From: Adlercreutzia faecimuris
Lineage (GTDB): Bacteria > Actinomycetota > Coriobacteriia > Coriobacteriales > Eggerthellaceae
Assembly: GCF_022669055.1 (NCBI RefSeq)
Contig: NZ_JAJMLW010000001.1
Location: forward strand, 930,001 to 994,000
Length of the DNA: 64,000 nt
Direction: 5' to 3'
The notes under the pieces were generated by a model. That model was not told the DNA's origin, searched no databases, and saw nothing but the letters and a program-made list of their open reading frames with translations. Within the stretch, counting starts at the first letter, position 1. Each line of letters opens with the position of its first letter. Both the position numbers and the translations under genes were made by a program. Positions 28,822-37,241 of the stretch are shown here, one piece after another.

Positions 28822-29373
28822 ATGACCTCCTCCAGCCTCTCTGCCGCCTTCGCCGACTTCCAGGCCCGCGGCGCCGGCCGCGACGACGCCGAAACCCGCG
28901 CCGGCGGCGTCACGCACCTCGGCAGCCAGGGCACGCGATACCCCTCCGACTACGACCCGTCGGTGCTCGAGACCTTCGTGAACAAGCACCCGGGCAACGA
29001 CTACTTCGTGAAGTTCAACTGCCCCGAGTTCACGAGCCTGTGCCCCATCACGGGCCAGCCGGACTTCGCCACCATCTACCTCTCCTACGTGCCCGGCGAG
29101 CTCATGGTGGAGAGCAAGTCGCTGAAGCTCTACCTGTTCAGCTTCCGCAACCACGGCGACTTCCACGAGGACTGCATGAACATCATCATGAAGGACCTCA
29201 TCGCGCTCATGGATCCGAAGTACATCGAGGTGTGGGGCAAGTTCACGCCGCGCGGCGGCATCTCCATCGACCCGTACTGCAACTACGGGCGCCCCGGCAC
29301 CCGCTGGGAGGAGGTGGCCTGGAACCGCCTGGCCAACCACGACCTGTACCCCGAGAAGGTGGACAACCGCTAG
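28822..29373 (+). CDS. queF: NADPH-dependent 7-cyano-7-deazaguanine reductase QueF
   Basis: Reduces the nitrile of preQ0 to preQ1, the base inserted into tRNA. The 183-residue protein is of the short type, with Cys74 and Asp81 in [11 protein letters not shown] (C-x6-D spacing of the family) and [15 protein letters not shown] for NADPH binding. An aaaggac site precedes the ATG, 139 bases after queC. No GTP cyclohydrolase or tRNA-guanine transglycosylase gene is in the window. Confidence 0.96.
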   Translation: MTSSSLSAAFADFQARGAGRDDAETRAGGVTHLGSQGTRYPSDYDPSVLETFVNKHPGNDYFVKFNCPEFTSLCPITGQPDFATIYLSYVPGELMVESKSLKLYLFSFRNHGDFHEDCMNIIMKDLIALMDPKYIEVWGKFTPRGGISIDPYCNYGRPGTRWEEVAWNRLANHDLYPEKVDNR

Positions 29374-29381
29374 GAGGCGCC

Positions 29382-29714
29382 GTGGGCTACGGGTACGACG
29401 AGCTCGTCGAGGCGCGGCGCCAGGTCGACTCGACGCTGCACAAGCTGCGGGAGACCCTGCGCACTCTCGAGGCGAAGGAGAACGCCACGCGGCTCAAGCC
29501 GCAGATCACGCTGGCGCGCCGGCGCATCGCCGCCTTCGAGGTGGCGAGCGACCTCATCGGCCGCGAGGCCGACGCCGTGCGCGCGGAGGCGGATGCGGCG
29601 GGCGCGCGAGGTGCGGACGACGTGCGAGGCGCGCGGCGCGCTGATGCGGCGGCTGACGCGTGGGATGCGGCGGACGCGGGCGCGACGCTGGGCGCGGGCG
29701 CGGCGGGGGAGTAG
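29382..29714 (+). CDS. Hypothetical coiled-coil protein
   Basis: 110 residues, GTG start after a strong aggaggcgcc site, 8 bases after queF, so likely co-transcribed. Residues 6-70 are charged and helical (VEARRQVDSTLHKLRETLRT), typical of a coiled coil. The C-terminal 40 residues are Ala/Asp-rich low complexity. I do not recognise a family. There is no signal peptide or membrane helix. Confidence 0.6.
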   Translation: MGYGYDELVEARRQVDSTLHKLRETLRTLEAKENATRLKPQITLARRRIAAFEVASDLIGREADAVRAEADAAGARGADDVRGARRADAAADAWDAADAGATLGAGAAGE

Positions 29715-29861
29715 TCGGCTTTCTTTCGAGGCGCCTACGGGTTGGTTGCGAGGGCCGCGCGTCCGGCGCGGGCGGCCGTTGGCTGCCTAGGATGTACGCA
29801 TCGCCGCCGGGTGGGTCCGCGCGGCGCATGGTTGCGAACATCCCGCAGAAAGGAGCGACTT

Positions 29862-30164
29862 ATGGCCATCCTGTCCAATCCGTTCGTCATGGAAGTGCCG
29901 CGCAAGCTCACCGACGAGGAGCTCGTGAACGCCATCCGCCAGGATCTGGTGGGCGAGCTCGAGGCCATCCACGAGTACGACGCGCACGTCCAGGCCACCG
30001 ACAACGAGGACGCCAAGAAGGTGCTCTCCGACATCCGCGACGAGGAGCGCGAGCACATGGGCGAGCTGCTCGAGCTGCTGGAGCGTCTGGCTCCCGACGA
30101 GAAGGGCCTGCACGACGAGGGTCGCGAGGAAGTCCGCGAGATGCTCGGCAAGGCCAAGAAGTAA
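29862..30164 (+). CDS. Small ferritin-like protein (encapsulated-ferritin type)
   Basis: 100 residues forming two long helices with diiron-ligand-like residues: Glu in VGELEAIHEYDAHV near residue 32, and DEEREHMGE near residues 62-70. The layout matches the encapsulin-associated ferritin (EncFtn)-like family, in which two short chains build one four-helix ferroxidase site. No encapsulin shell gene is nearby and the C-terminus (EMLGKAKK) shows no clear encapsulation peptide. Likely role: iron oxidation or storage. The ATG at 29862 follows a strong aaaggagcg site. A hairpin with a short T run (30183-30215) ends the transcript. Confidence 0.75.
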   Translation: MAILSNPFVMEVPRKLTDEELVNAIRQDLVGELEAIHEYDAHVQATDNEDAKKVLSDIRDEEREHMGELLELLERLAPDEKGLHDEGREEVREMLGKAKK

Positions 30165-30182
30165 CGCATCCTGCCACCGCCA

Positions 30183-30215
30183 GGGCCCCGGCCGCGCCAA
30201 GCGCCCGGGGCCTTT
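30183..30215 (+). terminator. Intrinsic terminator after the ferritin-like gene
   Basis: A GGCCCCGG/CCGGGGCC stem with a 13-base loop, then TTT, begins 19 bases after the stop codon. Confidence 0.65.
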
Positions 30216-30278
30216 CGCGTCCTCGGGCGCCACGCCCCGCCCACGTCCTATCCGTGTCCCGCCTGCATCGCGCTCCGC

Positions 30279-30361
30279 CTCCCAAGCGCGCATGTTCCAC
30301 TCGCGCCCGCCCGCGCTGCGCACGTTCCGACACGCCCGCGCCCCGACTCCCAAGCGCGCAT
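30279..30361. repeat. 15-bp direct repeat
   Basis: The 15-base sequence ctcccaagcgcgcat occurs exactly at 30279-30293 and 30347-30361, in the gap between the ferritin-like gene and the merR gene. No function is apparent. Confidence 0.7.
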
Positions 30362-30373
30362 ATCCAATCAGCC

Positions 30374-30532
30374 TTTTCCGCCAAAAATCGTACTTGTGCG
30401 CTCCGCTCCCTCCCTTCCGCGCCTCCTCCTCCGTTCCCTCTGGGTGTTTTCCCAGGAAAAAGACGCGGCTAACTTATCTGCCCGCCGTTTGCAGGCGCTC
30501 TGCGGGTTCACAAGTCCAATTTTTGGCGAAAA
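30374..30532. repeat. Long-loop inverted repeat, copy 3
   Basis: Arms 30374-30398 and 30509-30532 enclose a 110-base loop. Pairing is broken only by a central three-base mismatch and one single-base offset. The arm core is cgccaaaaat...acttgtg. It ends 5 bases before the -35 box of the merR promoter. Confidence 0.78.
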
Positions 30533-30536
30533 CCCG

Positions 30537-30567
30537 TTGACCTGCACGTTACGTGCACGTTTATGCT
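30537..30567 (+). promoter_or_regulatory. MerR-type promoter and operator
   Basis: TTGACC (30537-30542) and TATGCT (30562-30567) are separated by 19 bases, the lengthened spacer typical of promoters activated by MerR-family proteins. The spacer holds a perfect 7-1-7 dyad, TGCACGTTACGTGCA (30543-30557). The downstream gene encodes a MerR-family regulator, so autoregulation is likely. Confidence 0.8.
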
Positions 30568-30631
30568 TCGGGTGAGAACGACGCCGCCGTCCCTGCGCGG
30601 GGTGGCGGCCGGAGAGGGAGGAGCCGACGCC

Positions 30632-31849
30632 ATGACCGATGGAAGAAACCAGTCGAACACCTGGAAGGGGCGCCCCGCGCTGTTCGTGCACGGGCAGCCG
30701 GAGGACGGGCGCCTCATGACCGCGGGGGAGGTGGCGCGCCTCGCCGACGTGAGCCCGCGGACGCTGCAGCACTACGACGACATCGGACTGCTCTGCCCGC
30801 GGCGCAGCGGCCAGGGCGTCGCCAACAACCGCAAGCTCTACGACGAGGGGGACATCGACCGGCTGGGTCGCATCATCGCGCTCAAGGAATACGGCTTCAC
30901 GCTCGCTGAGATCAAGGGGGTCATCGATGCGGGCGACGGCGCCATCCTGGCGGTGTTCGACGAGAAGCTGGCGGCTCTGCGCCGGCGCGAGGCCGAGCTG
31001 CGCGACCTCATCCTGTTCGCGCGCTTTCTGGCGCTCACGGAATCGGACCTGATCGAGGGGCTCATCGCCGGGCCAGCCGTCATCGACGATCTGGCCGACG
31101 CCGCGCGTCTGCTGCCACCCTACGAGCACGGGCGCCGCTGGGACGACGAGATGGCGACGCCGGAGGAGCGCGCGGTGGCGTTCCTGGCGCTTGACAAGAT
31201 CATCGAGGAGTTCAGGGAGGCGGGGACGGCGGGCGGCTTCGCGCCGTTCGAGCGGATGGTCGCCCTCCTGTCGTCGTGGTGGGACTTGTACGTGCATCCC
31301 TACGATGAGCTGGGAATACTGGGCTGGTGGGCGCTGTTCGAGGACGAGCGGCCCATCGCGGCCGAGGTGGAGCGCGTCGGGGGCGAGGCGATGTGCGCCA
31401 CCGTGGAGACGGCGTTCTTCCTGGTGTTCCTGCGCCGGTTCATGGATGAGGCCGCTCCGCTCGTCCCGCTTGCCGCTGCGGCGTGGAAGCACGACCTCGC
31501 GTCGAAGGGCGCAGCCGTGGCGCGCCCCTTGGTGGCCGAGGCGCGATCGCGGGAAGCCGCCGAGGAGCTCGCGTGGCTGATCGGGCGCATGACCGGCGGG
31601 TTCTACGTCAAGAACGGCCCGGTGTCCGAGGCCTCGGGTCGGGCGGGGTACGCGCGGCTGCGCGAGCGCATCCTGCGCTTCGCGGGCAACGCGCTGGATG
31701 ATGGGGAGATCATGACGCTCATCGACCCGGAGGGTGCCATCGGCATCGACGCGGGGGAGCTGCAGGTGGCGGCCGACGCCGTCGTCCGCGCGGTGGAGGC
31801 CGGCGCCGGCGGCCGCGACCCCTCCTGGTGGGAGGGCCTGCGCGACTAG
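30632..31849 (+). CDS. MerR-family transcriptional regulator with large effector domain
   Basis: 405 residues. The N-terminal winged helix starts near residue 28 (LMTAGEVARLADVSPRTLQH), followed by YDDIGLL and a recognition region ending in FTLAEIKGVIDAG. A dimerisation helix (VFDEKLAALRRREAEL) follows, then a C-terminal region of about 270 residues rich in Trp and acidic residues that I do not recognise, presumably ligand-binding. The ATG at 30632 follows a gggaggag site; an in-frame ATG at 30563 overlaps the -10 box and is rejected. No obvious target gene lies downstream. Confidence 0.87.
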   Translation: MTDGRNQSNTWKGRPALFVHGQPEDGRLMTAGEVARLADVSPRTLQHYDDIGLLCPRRSGQGVANNRKLYDEGDIDRLGRIIALKEYGFTLAEIKGVIDAGDGAILAVFDEKLAALRRREAELRDLILFARFLALTESDLIEGLIAGPAVIDDLADAARLLPPYEHGRRWDDEMATPEERAVAFLALDKIIEEFREAGTAGGFAPFERMVALLSSWWDLYVHPYDELGILGWWALFEDERPIAAEVERVGGEAMCATVETAFFLVFLRRFMDEAAPLVPLAAAAWKHDLASKGAAVARPLVAEARSREAAEELAWLIGRMTGGFYVKNGPVSEASGRAGYARLRERILRFAGNALDDGEIMTLIDPEGAIGIDAGELQVAADAVVRAVEAGAGGRDPSWWEGLRD

Positions 31850-31860
31850 GGGAGGGTGCG

Positions 31861-32000
31861 GTGCGATGCGTCGCCCCTCGCTCTGAAAGCGTGCTGGGTG
31901 TGGTTGCCACATGACGCCGTCCCTGCCTCGAAAGCAGGCTGCGCACGGTAGCAGTGCGATGCCCACCTGAAAGCGCGTCGGGTGCGCACGTCGTGACGGC
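31861..32000. repeat. Degenerate repeats after the merR gene
   Basis: The motif gtgcgatgc followed by ctgaaagcg occurs near 31861-31890 and again near 31953-31975, with a third weaker cluster (ctcgaaagc, 31927) between. The copies are imperfect. This gap holds no supported gene. Confidence 0.4.
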
Positions 32001-32055
32001 CACCGCGCGCAGCGGCGGCGCCCTCCGGGTCGGGGGAGTCGGCCGCGGCGGGCGG

Positions 32056-32271
32056 CTAGAACGCGATGAAGTCGCCCACGCGGGCGTCGAGGGCGTCGGC
32101 GATGCGGATGAGGTCGTCGATGCCGACGGACACGCGCCCGGTCTCGATGCGCCAGATATGTGACTTGCTGCTGCCCATCATGAGCGCGAGCCGCTGCTGC
32201 GAGAGCCCTTGCTCCTCGCGCCGCCGGCGGACGGCAATCCCCAGCGCAGCTCTTTTCTCTTTGGCGTCCAT
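32056..32271 (-). CDS. Small XRE-family DNA-binding protein
   Basis: 71 residues forming a single helix-turn-helix domain: LGIAVRRRREEQGLSQQRLA, then MMGSSKSHIWRIETG and a C-terminal ADALDARVGDF. No other domain. ATG at 32271; a TTG two codons upstream is an alternative. The ribosome binding site is weak. It stands alone between the MerR regulator and phosphofructokinase. Its target is unknown; an orphan antitoxin or a small regulator are both possible. Confidence 0.8.
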   Translation of the reverse strand: MDAKEKRAALGIAVRRRREEQGLSQQRLALMMGSSKSHIWRIETGRVSVGIDDLIRIADALDARVGDFIAF

Positions 32272-32381
32272 GCCCAAAGGCTATGTGCTGGGCCACCTAA
32301 GATGGCTTCAAATCCGAAGTCATTTACCGTGATGGGGCGAGGAGGCTCGGCGGTGTCGCGCCCAGCGGGCGCCGGGCGGCA

Positions 32382-32421
32382 AAAGAGGGCCCCGTGTCCG
32401 GAAGACGCGGGGCCCTCTTAG
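32382..32421 (-). terminator. Intrinsic terminator of phosphofructokinase
   Basis: On the minus strand, a perfect AGAGGGCCCCG/CGGGGCCCTCT stem with a short T run lies 22 bases beyond the stop codon. Confidence 0.85.
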
Positions 32422-32442
32422 CGGTGTAGGCGCGGGGGCGCG

Positions 32443-33651
32443 CTAGCGCCGGTTGAACGGCACCACGGTGGCGGGCAGGCCGTGCTCGTAGACGAGCTTG
32501 GGCTCGCCCTCGATGAGGGGCGCGAAGTAGCGCAGCGCCTCGTCCGAGACGCCCTGGTAGTCGGGCAGGATCCACTCGGCGGGCAGCTGGCGCACGTAGT
32601 TGGCGAACTCGCCCGCCGGCCCGGCGAAGAAGCGGGCCTCGTAGGGCGCGTCCAGGTCGGCGCGGGGCGCCACGCCCACCACCATGCCGGTGAACGCCGG
32701 GTCGGCCGAGCGCATGTGCGCGCTCAGGCCCAGCTCGTAGGCCTCGGTCATGTCCACCAGCGACTGCGCGAAGTTGGACGAGCGCGCCGCGCGCGACAGG
32801 TCCTGCACCACGCCGCGGGGCGCGATCCCCGCGTCCACGATCATCTGCTTCAGGGTGAGCGCCGCGCCGCCGAGCACCGCGTGGGCGAAGCCGTCGTTGG
32901 CCGTGTCGTCGGCGGCCAGGTAGGTGCCGTCGGCGTAGCGCGCGCCCTCGGACACCACGATGTAGCAGGCGCCCGTCTCGTCCATCTTCCGCTGCACCTG
33001 GGCCAGGAACGCGTCGCGGTCGAAGGGGGCCTCGGGCAGCAGCAGCAGGTCGACGTCGCCCGACACGCAGCAGCTGGCGGCCAGCCAGCCGGCGTCGCGG
33101 CCCATGGTCTCCAGCACGAACACCTCGGGGCGCTCGTAGGCGTCGTAGTCGAGCCTCGTGGCGTGGGTCACCAGGTTCGCCAGCTTGGCGGCGCTCGGGA
33201 ACCCGGGGCAGTGGTCCACCGGCACCAGGTCGTTGTCGACGGTCTTGGGGATGCCGACGAAGCGCTTGGCGCAGCCGTTGGCGGCGGCCCACTCGGAAAG
33301 CGCGTCCACGGTGTCCATCGAGTCGTTGCCGCCGATGTAGAACATCACGTCCACGTCGTGGGCGTCCATGACCTCCACGAGCCGCCGGTAGTCGGCGTCG
33401 TTGCCGCGCTTGAGCTTGTAGCGGCAGGTGCCCAGCGCCGAGGAGGGCGTCTGCTTGAGCACCTCGATCTCGCGGGCGGGCAGGTCGGTCAGGTCGAACA
33501 GGCGCCCGGCCAGCACGCCCTCGATGCCGTGGATGCCGCCGAGCACGCGGCCGTAGACGGGGTTGAGCTGGTTGGCGCGGATGACGCCGGCGAGGCTGGC
33601 GTTGATGACGGCGGTCGGGCCGCCGGACTGAGCGACGAGGCAGTTGCCCAT
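32443..33651 (-). CDS. 6-phosphofructokinase, predicted pyrophosphate-dependent
   Basis: Phosphorylates fructose-6-phosphate. The 402-residue protein starts MGNCLVAQSGGPTAVIN. The donor site reads GGNDS and the catalytic block reads PKTVDND. An Asp after GG-x and a Lys in PKT are the residues known to distinguish PPi-using enzymes from ATP-using ones (GGDGS and PGTIDND). ETMGRDAGWLA also fits. The start at 33651 follows an excellent aaggagg site; the longer frame upstream crosses the promoter region of recJ. Use of pyrophosphate would make the step reversible, common in anaerobes. Confidence 0.88.
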   Translation of the reverse strand: MGNCLVAQSGGPTAVINASLAGVIRANQLNPVYGRVLGGIHGIEGVLAGRLFDLTDLPAREIEVLKQTPSSALGTCRYKLKRGNDADYRRLVEVMDAHDVDVMFYIGGNDSMDTVDALSEWAAANGCAKRFVGIPKTVDNDLVPVDHCPGFPSAAKLANLVTHATRLDYDAYERPEVFVLETMGRDAGWLAASCCVSGDVDLLLLPEAPFDRDAFLAQVQRKMDETGACYIVVSEGARYADGTYLAADDTANDGFAHAVLGGAALTLKQMIVDAGIAPRGVVQDLSRAARSSNFAQSLVDMTEAYELGLSAHMRSADPAFTGMVVGVAPRADLDAPYEARFFAGPAGEFANYVRQLPAEWILPDYQGVSDEALRYFAPLIEGEPKLVYEHGLPATVVPFNRR

Positions 33652-33886
33652 GGGGTGTCCTCCTTGTCCCTTCGGGTCGGCGCCGCGGGAGGCCCTGCGG
33701 CGGGCTTGCTGGGGCCACGGTAGCGCCGCGCCCGCGGCGCCGGCGACCCCTGGCCGGGAATCGTGCCCGAATTGTAACGAACCCGGGAAAGGGGGCAAGG
33801 GGGCAAATGACAGCCCACCGGGTTTGTGAGAAAATAACCACCGATCAAGCAGAGAAGACGACGCAGATGAATGTAGGTAGCACGTC

Positions 33887-36800
33887 ATGCCAGCCCAGTT
33901 CAACATCCGGGCGGCCGACCCGGCGCGGACGGCCGCGTTCCAGCAGGCCCTCGGGCTCCCCCGCTTCATAGCCGCCACCCTCGCCGCCCGCGGCGTCGCC
34001 GACGTGGAGGAGGCGCGCGCGTTCCTGTCGCCCTCCCTCGACCGCGACTGGCTCAACCCCTACGACATCCCGGGCCTGCGCGAGGTGGCCGACCTTTTGG
34101 AGGAGGCCCTGCGCGAGCGGCGCCATGTCGTTGTCTTCGGCGACTTCGACCTGGACGGCATCTCGGCCACCACCGTGCTCACCCGCGGCCTGCGCGCCCT
34201 GGGCGGCAAGGCGACGCCCTTCATCCCGCGCCGCTTCGAGGAGGGCTACGGCATCACCGCCGCCTCCTACGCGCGCCTGCGCGAGCTCGGCCCCGAGGTC
34301 ATCGTCACCGTGGACTGCGGCATCGCGTGCAGAGACGAGGTGGCCGCCATCGTGGCCGACGGCGTGGCCGTGGCCATCACCGACCACCACGAGGCGGGCG
34401 ATCTGGTGCCCGAGGGCGTGCCCGTGGCCGACCCCAAGACGGTGGAGGGCTGTGAGAGCGCCATCCTGGCCGGCGTGGGCGTGGCCCTGAAGCTCGTGCA
34501 GGTCCTCGGCGCGCGGTTCGGGTTCCCGCACCTGTGGCGGTCCTACACCGACCTGGCCACCCTGGGCACCGTGGCCGACCTTATGCCCATGCGCGGCGAG
34601 AACCGGGCGCTCGTGGCCGACGGCCTGGCGCGCATGAACGCCAGCCCGCGCCCGTGCATCGCGGCGCTCATCGGCACCTGCGGCGCGAACGGGCCGCTCA
34701 CGGCCACCAACCTCAGCTTCTCGCTCATCCCGCGGCTCAACGCCGCCGGGCGCATGGGCGACGCGTCGCTGGCGCTCGACCTGCTCATGTCCGACAGCTT
34801 CTCCGACGCCTGCGCGCTGGCCGAGCGCCTGGAGGAGGTCAACTCCCAGCGCCGCGCCATCGAGTCCGAGCTGTCCGAGACGGCCAAGGCGCGCGCGGCC
34901 GAGGCCTACCACGGCCAGCGGGCGCTCGTCGTGTGGGGCGAGGGCTGGCACGAGGGCGTGAAGGGGATCGTGGCCAGCCGGCTCGTCAACATCTACGGCG
35001 TGCCGGCGCTGCTGTTCACCGTCGACGGCGACGAGGCGCGCGGGTCGGGTCGGTCGGTGGGCGCGGTGAACCTGTTCGCCGCCGTCGAGTCGTGCTCCGA
35101 CCTCATCACCCGCTTCGGCGGCCACGAGGCGGCCGTCGGCGTGACGCTGCCCACGGCCAACCTGCCGGCCTTCGCCGAGCGGCTGGCCGCCCTCATGGAC
35201 GAGCTGCCCGAGGACGCCTTCCACCCCCGCGTGGACGTGGACGCCTGCGTCACTCTGGACGAGCTCACCCTGCCGGCCGTGGAGGCCTTAGACGTGCTGG
35301 CCCCCTTCGGCCAGGAGAACCCCGTGCCCACCTACCTGGCGCGCAACGTCACCCTGGCCAGCTGCCGGGCCGTCGGCGCCGACAAGAACCACTTCTCGTG
35401 CACGCTGTCCGACGGGCGCTGCGCGGTGTCCGGCATCATGTTCCACTGCCCCTCCATCGACGCGCTCCTGGGGACGGAATGCGTGGTGGACGCCGCGTTC
35501 TCCGTCCAGGTAGACGAGTGGCGCGGGCGGCGCTCGGTGAAGGCCATGCTCGACACCCTGGCGCCGGCGCGCACCTGCTGCGGGCTGACGGCCTGCCTCG
35601 ACCCGCGGGCCCAGTCCTTCGTGGACGGCCTCTACGCCGGCGGCGACGGCTGCTGCGCGGCGCGCGAGCGGCGGCCCCGCGGCGCCTGCGAGCGCCTGGA
35701 CGAGCGGCTGGCCCTGCGCGAGCGCTGGGCGGCCCTCGGCGCGGCCGACCCCGACGCCCTCGAGCGCGCGCTCGTGGAGGCCCTCATCGGCGACCGCGAG
35801 CTGCACCCCTCGCAGCGCGCCATCCTCGATAGGCTGCGCGCGGGGCTGTCCACCCTGGCCGTCATGGCCACGGGCCGCGGCAAGTCGCTCACCTTCCAGG
35901 TCTACGCCGCCCTGCGCGCGCTCACGGCCGGCGAGGCGAGCCTGCTCATCTACCCGCTGCGCGCCCTCATCGCCGACCAGGCCTTCCACCTGACGGCCGC
36001 CCTCGAGCGCTTCGGGCTGACCTGCGCGGTGCTCACCGGCGAGTCGTCGCCGGAGGAGCGCGCCCGCGTCTACCGGGGGCTGGCGAGCGGCGCGGTGGAC
36101 CTCGTGCTCACCACGCCGGAGTACCTCGCCTTCCACGCCCCCGAGCTGTCCGCGAGCGGTCGCATCGGGTTCGTCGTGGTGGACGAGGCGCACCACATCG
36201 GCCAGGCCAAGGCCGGCCAGCGGGCCGCCTACGCCCAGCTGGGCCGGGCCGTCGCCCTGCTCGGCGCGCCGGTGGTGCTGGCCGTGACGGCCACCGCCCC
36301 CGACGAGGTGGCCCGCGACATCGGCGAGGTGCTGCCCCTGGCCGACCGCGTCATCGACGAGACGGCGCGCGACAACCTCTACCTCGACGACCAGCGCGAC
36401 CTCAAGAACCGCGACGACTACCTGGCCAACCTGGTGGCCGCGGGCGAGAAGACGGTCGTCTACGTGAACTCGCGCGAGCAGTCGGTGGCGCTGGCGCGCC
36501 TCCTGCGGCGCAAGGTGCCCCAGCTGGCGCCGCTCATCGGCTTCTACAACGCGGGGCTCTCCCGCGAGGAGCGCGCCCGGGTGGAAGACCTCTTCCGCGC
36601 CGGCGAGATGCTCGTGCTGGTGGCCACCTCGGCCTTCGGCGAGGGCATCGACATCCCCGACATCCGCCACGTGGTGCTCTACCACCTGCCGTTCAACGAG
36701 GTGGAGTTCAACCAGATGGCGGGCCGGGCGGGCCGCGACGGGCTGCCGGCCGGCGTGCACCTGCTGTTCGGCCACCGCGACGTGGCCGTCAACGAGCGCA

Positions 36801-37216
36801 TCCTGCACGACATGACCCCCGACCACGACGTGATGGCCCAGGTCTACCGCCGCCTGCGCACCGCCCAGCGCGAGGCGCCGGGCGACTACTTCTGCCTGCC
36901 CGACGACGACCTGGCCGCCCAGGCCTCCGACGCCCTGCGGGCCGTGAGCCCCACGTCGGCGGCGTGCGGCGTGGCGGTCTTCCGCGAGCTGGGGCTCATC
37001 GAGACGCGCGTGTCCTACCGCGAGGGGCGCCCCGTCCGCTGGATCCGCGTGGTGGAGGACGCTGCCAAGGTGGACCTGGGCGACTCGGTGCGCTACCGCG
37101 AGGGGCTCGGCGAGCGCAGCGTGTTCGAGGCGTTCCGCGACTGGGCCTTGCGCGCAGACCCCCAAGGGCTTATCGTGCGCGTGTCGCATCCCATCGTGCC
37201 GCGCGGCGGCCGATAG
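33887..37216 (+). CDS. recJ: RecJ exonuclease fused to a RecQ-like DNA helicase
   Basis: 1109 residues, about twice the usual RecJ length. Residues 1 to about 565 are RecJ: DHH motif I GDFDLDG (Asp86, Asp88, Asp90), TVDCGI, ITDHHE, the DHHA1 part with RLNAAGRM, then an OB-like domain ending near LDTLAPARTCCG. A cysteine-containing linker (about 565-640) joins a superfamily-2 helicase: Walker A ATGRGKS (Lys666), DEAH box (Asp766), TATAP, and motif VI with QMAGRAGRDG, as in RecQ. A short C-terminal domain follows. Predicted to unwind DNA and degrade the 5' end in one polypeptide during recombinational repair. Divergent from phosphofructokinase; rel follows after 25 bases. Confidence 0.93.
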   Translation: MPAQFNIRAADPARTAAFQQALGLPRFIAATLAARGVADVEEARAFLSPSLDRDWLNPYDIPGLREVADLLEEALRERRHVVVFGDFDLDGISATTVLTRGLRALGGKATPFIPRRFEEGYGITAASYARLRELGPEVIVTVDCGIACRDEVAAIVADGVAVAITDHHEAGDLVPEGVPVADPKTVEGCESAILAGVGVALKLVQVLGARFGFPHLWRSYTDLATLGTVADLMPMRGENRALVADGLARMNASPRPCIAALIGTCGANGPLTATNLSFSLIPRLNAAGRMGDASLALDLLMSDSFSDACALAERLEEVNSQRRAIESELSETAKARAAEAYHGQRALVVWGEGWHEGVKGIVASRLVNIYGVPALLFTVDGDEARGSGRSVGAVNLFAAVESCSDLITRFGGHEAAVGVTLPTANLPAFAERLAALMDELPEDAFHPRVDVDACVTLDELTLPAVEALDVLAPFGQENPVPTYLARNVTLASCRAVGADKNHFSCTLSDGRCAVSGIMFHCPSIDALLGTECVVDAAFSVQVDEWRGRRSVKAMLDTLAPARTCCGLTACLDPRAQSFVDGLYAGGDGCCAARERRPRGACERLDERLALRERWAALGAADPDALERALVEALIGDRELHPSQRAILDRLRAGLSTLAVMATGRGKSLTFQVYAALRALTAGEASLLIYPLRALIADQAFHLTAALERFGLTCAVLTGESSPEERARVYRGLASGAVDLVLTTPEYLAFHAPELSASGRIGFVVVDEAHHIGQAKAGQRAAYAQLGRAVALLGAPVVLAVTATAPDEVARDIGEVLPLADRVIDETARDNLYLDDQRDLKNRDDYLANLVAAGEKTVVYVNSREQSVALARLLRRKVPQLAPLIGFYNAGLSREERARVEDLFRAGEMLVLVATSAFGEGIDIPDIRHVVLYHLPFNEVEFNQMAGRAGRDGLPAGVHLLFGHRDVAVNERILHDMTPDHDVMAQVYRRLRTAQREAPGDYFCLPDDDLAAQASDALRAVSPTSAACGVAVFRELGLIETRVSYREGRPVRWIRVVEDAAKVDLGDSVRYREGLGERSVFEAFRDWALRADPQGLIVRVSHPIVPRGGR

Positions 37217-37241
37217 GGGACTTGAGAAGGGAAGGTGCGCC

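Noticed and set aside
30292-30540. An 82-residue protein before the merR gene
   Set aside because: It lies entirely over the direct and inverted repeats and part of the promoter, has no ribosome binding site, and its sequence reflects the repeat.
30563-30631. Upstream ATG for the MerR regulator
   Set aside because: It overlaps the predicted -10 box, so it could not be on the transcript; the ATG at 30632 has a strong ribosome binding site.
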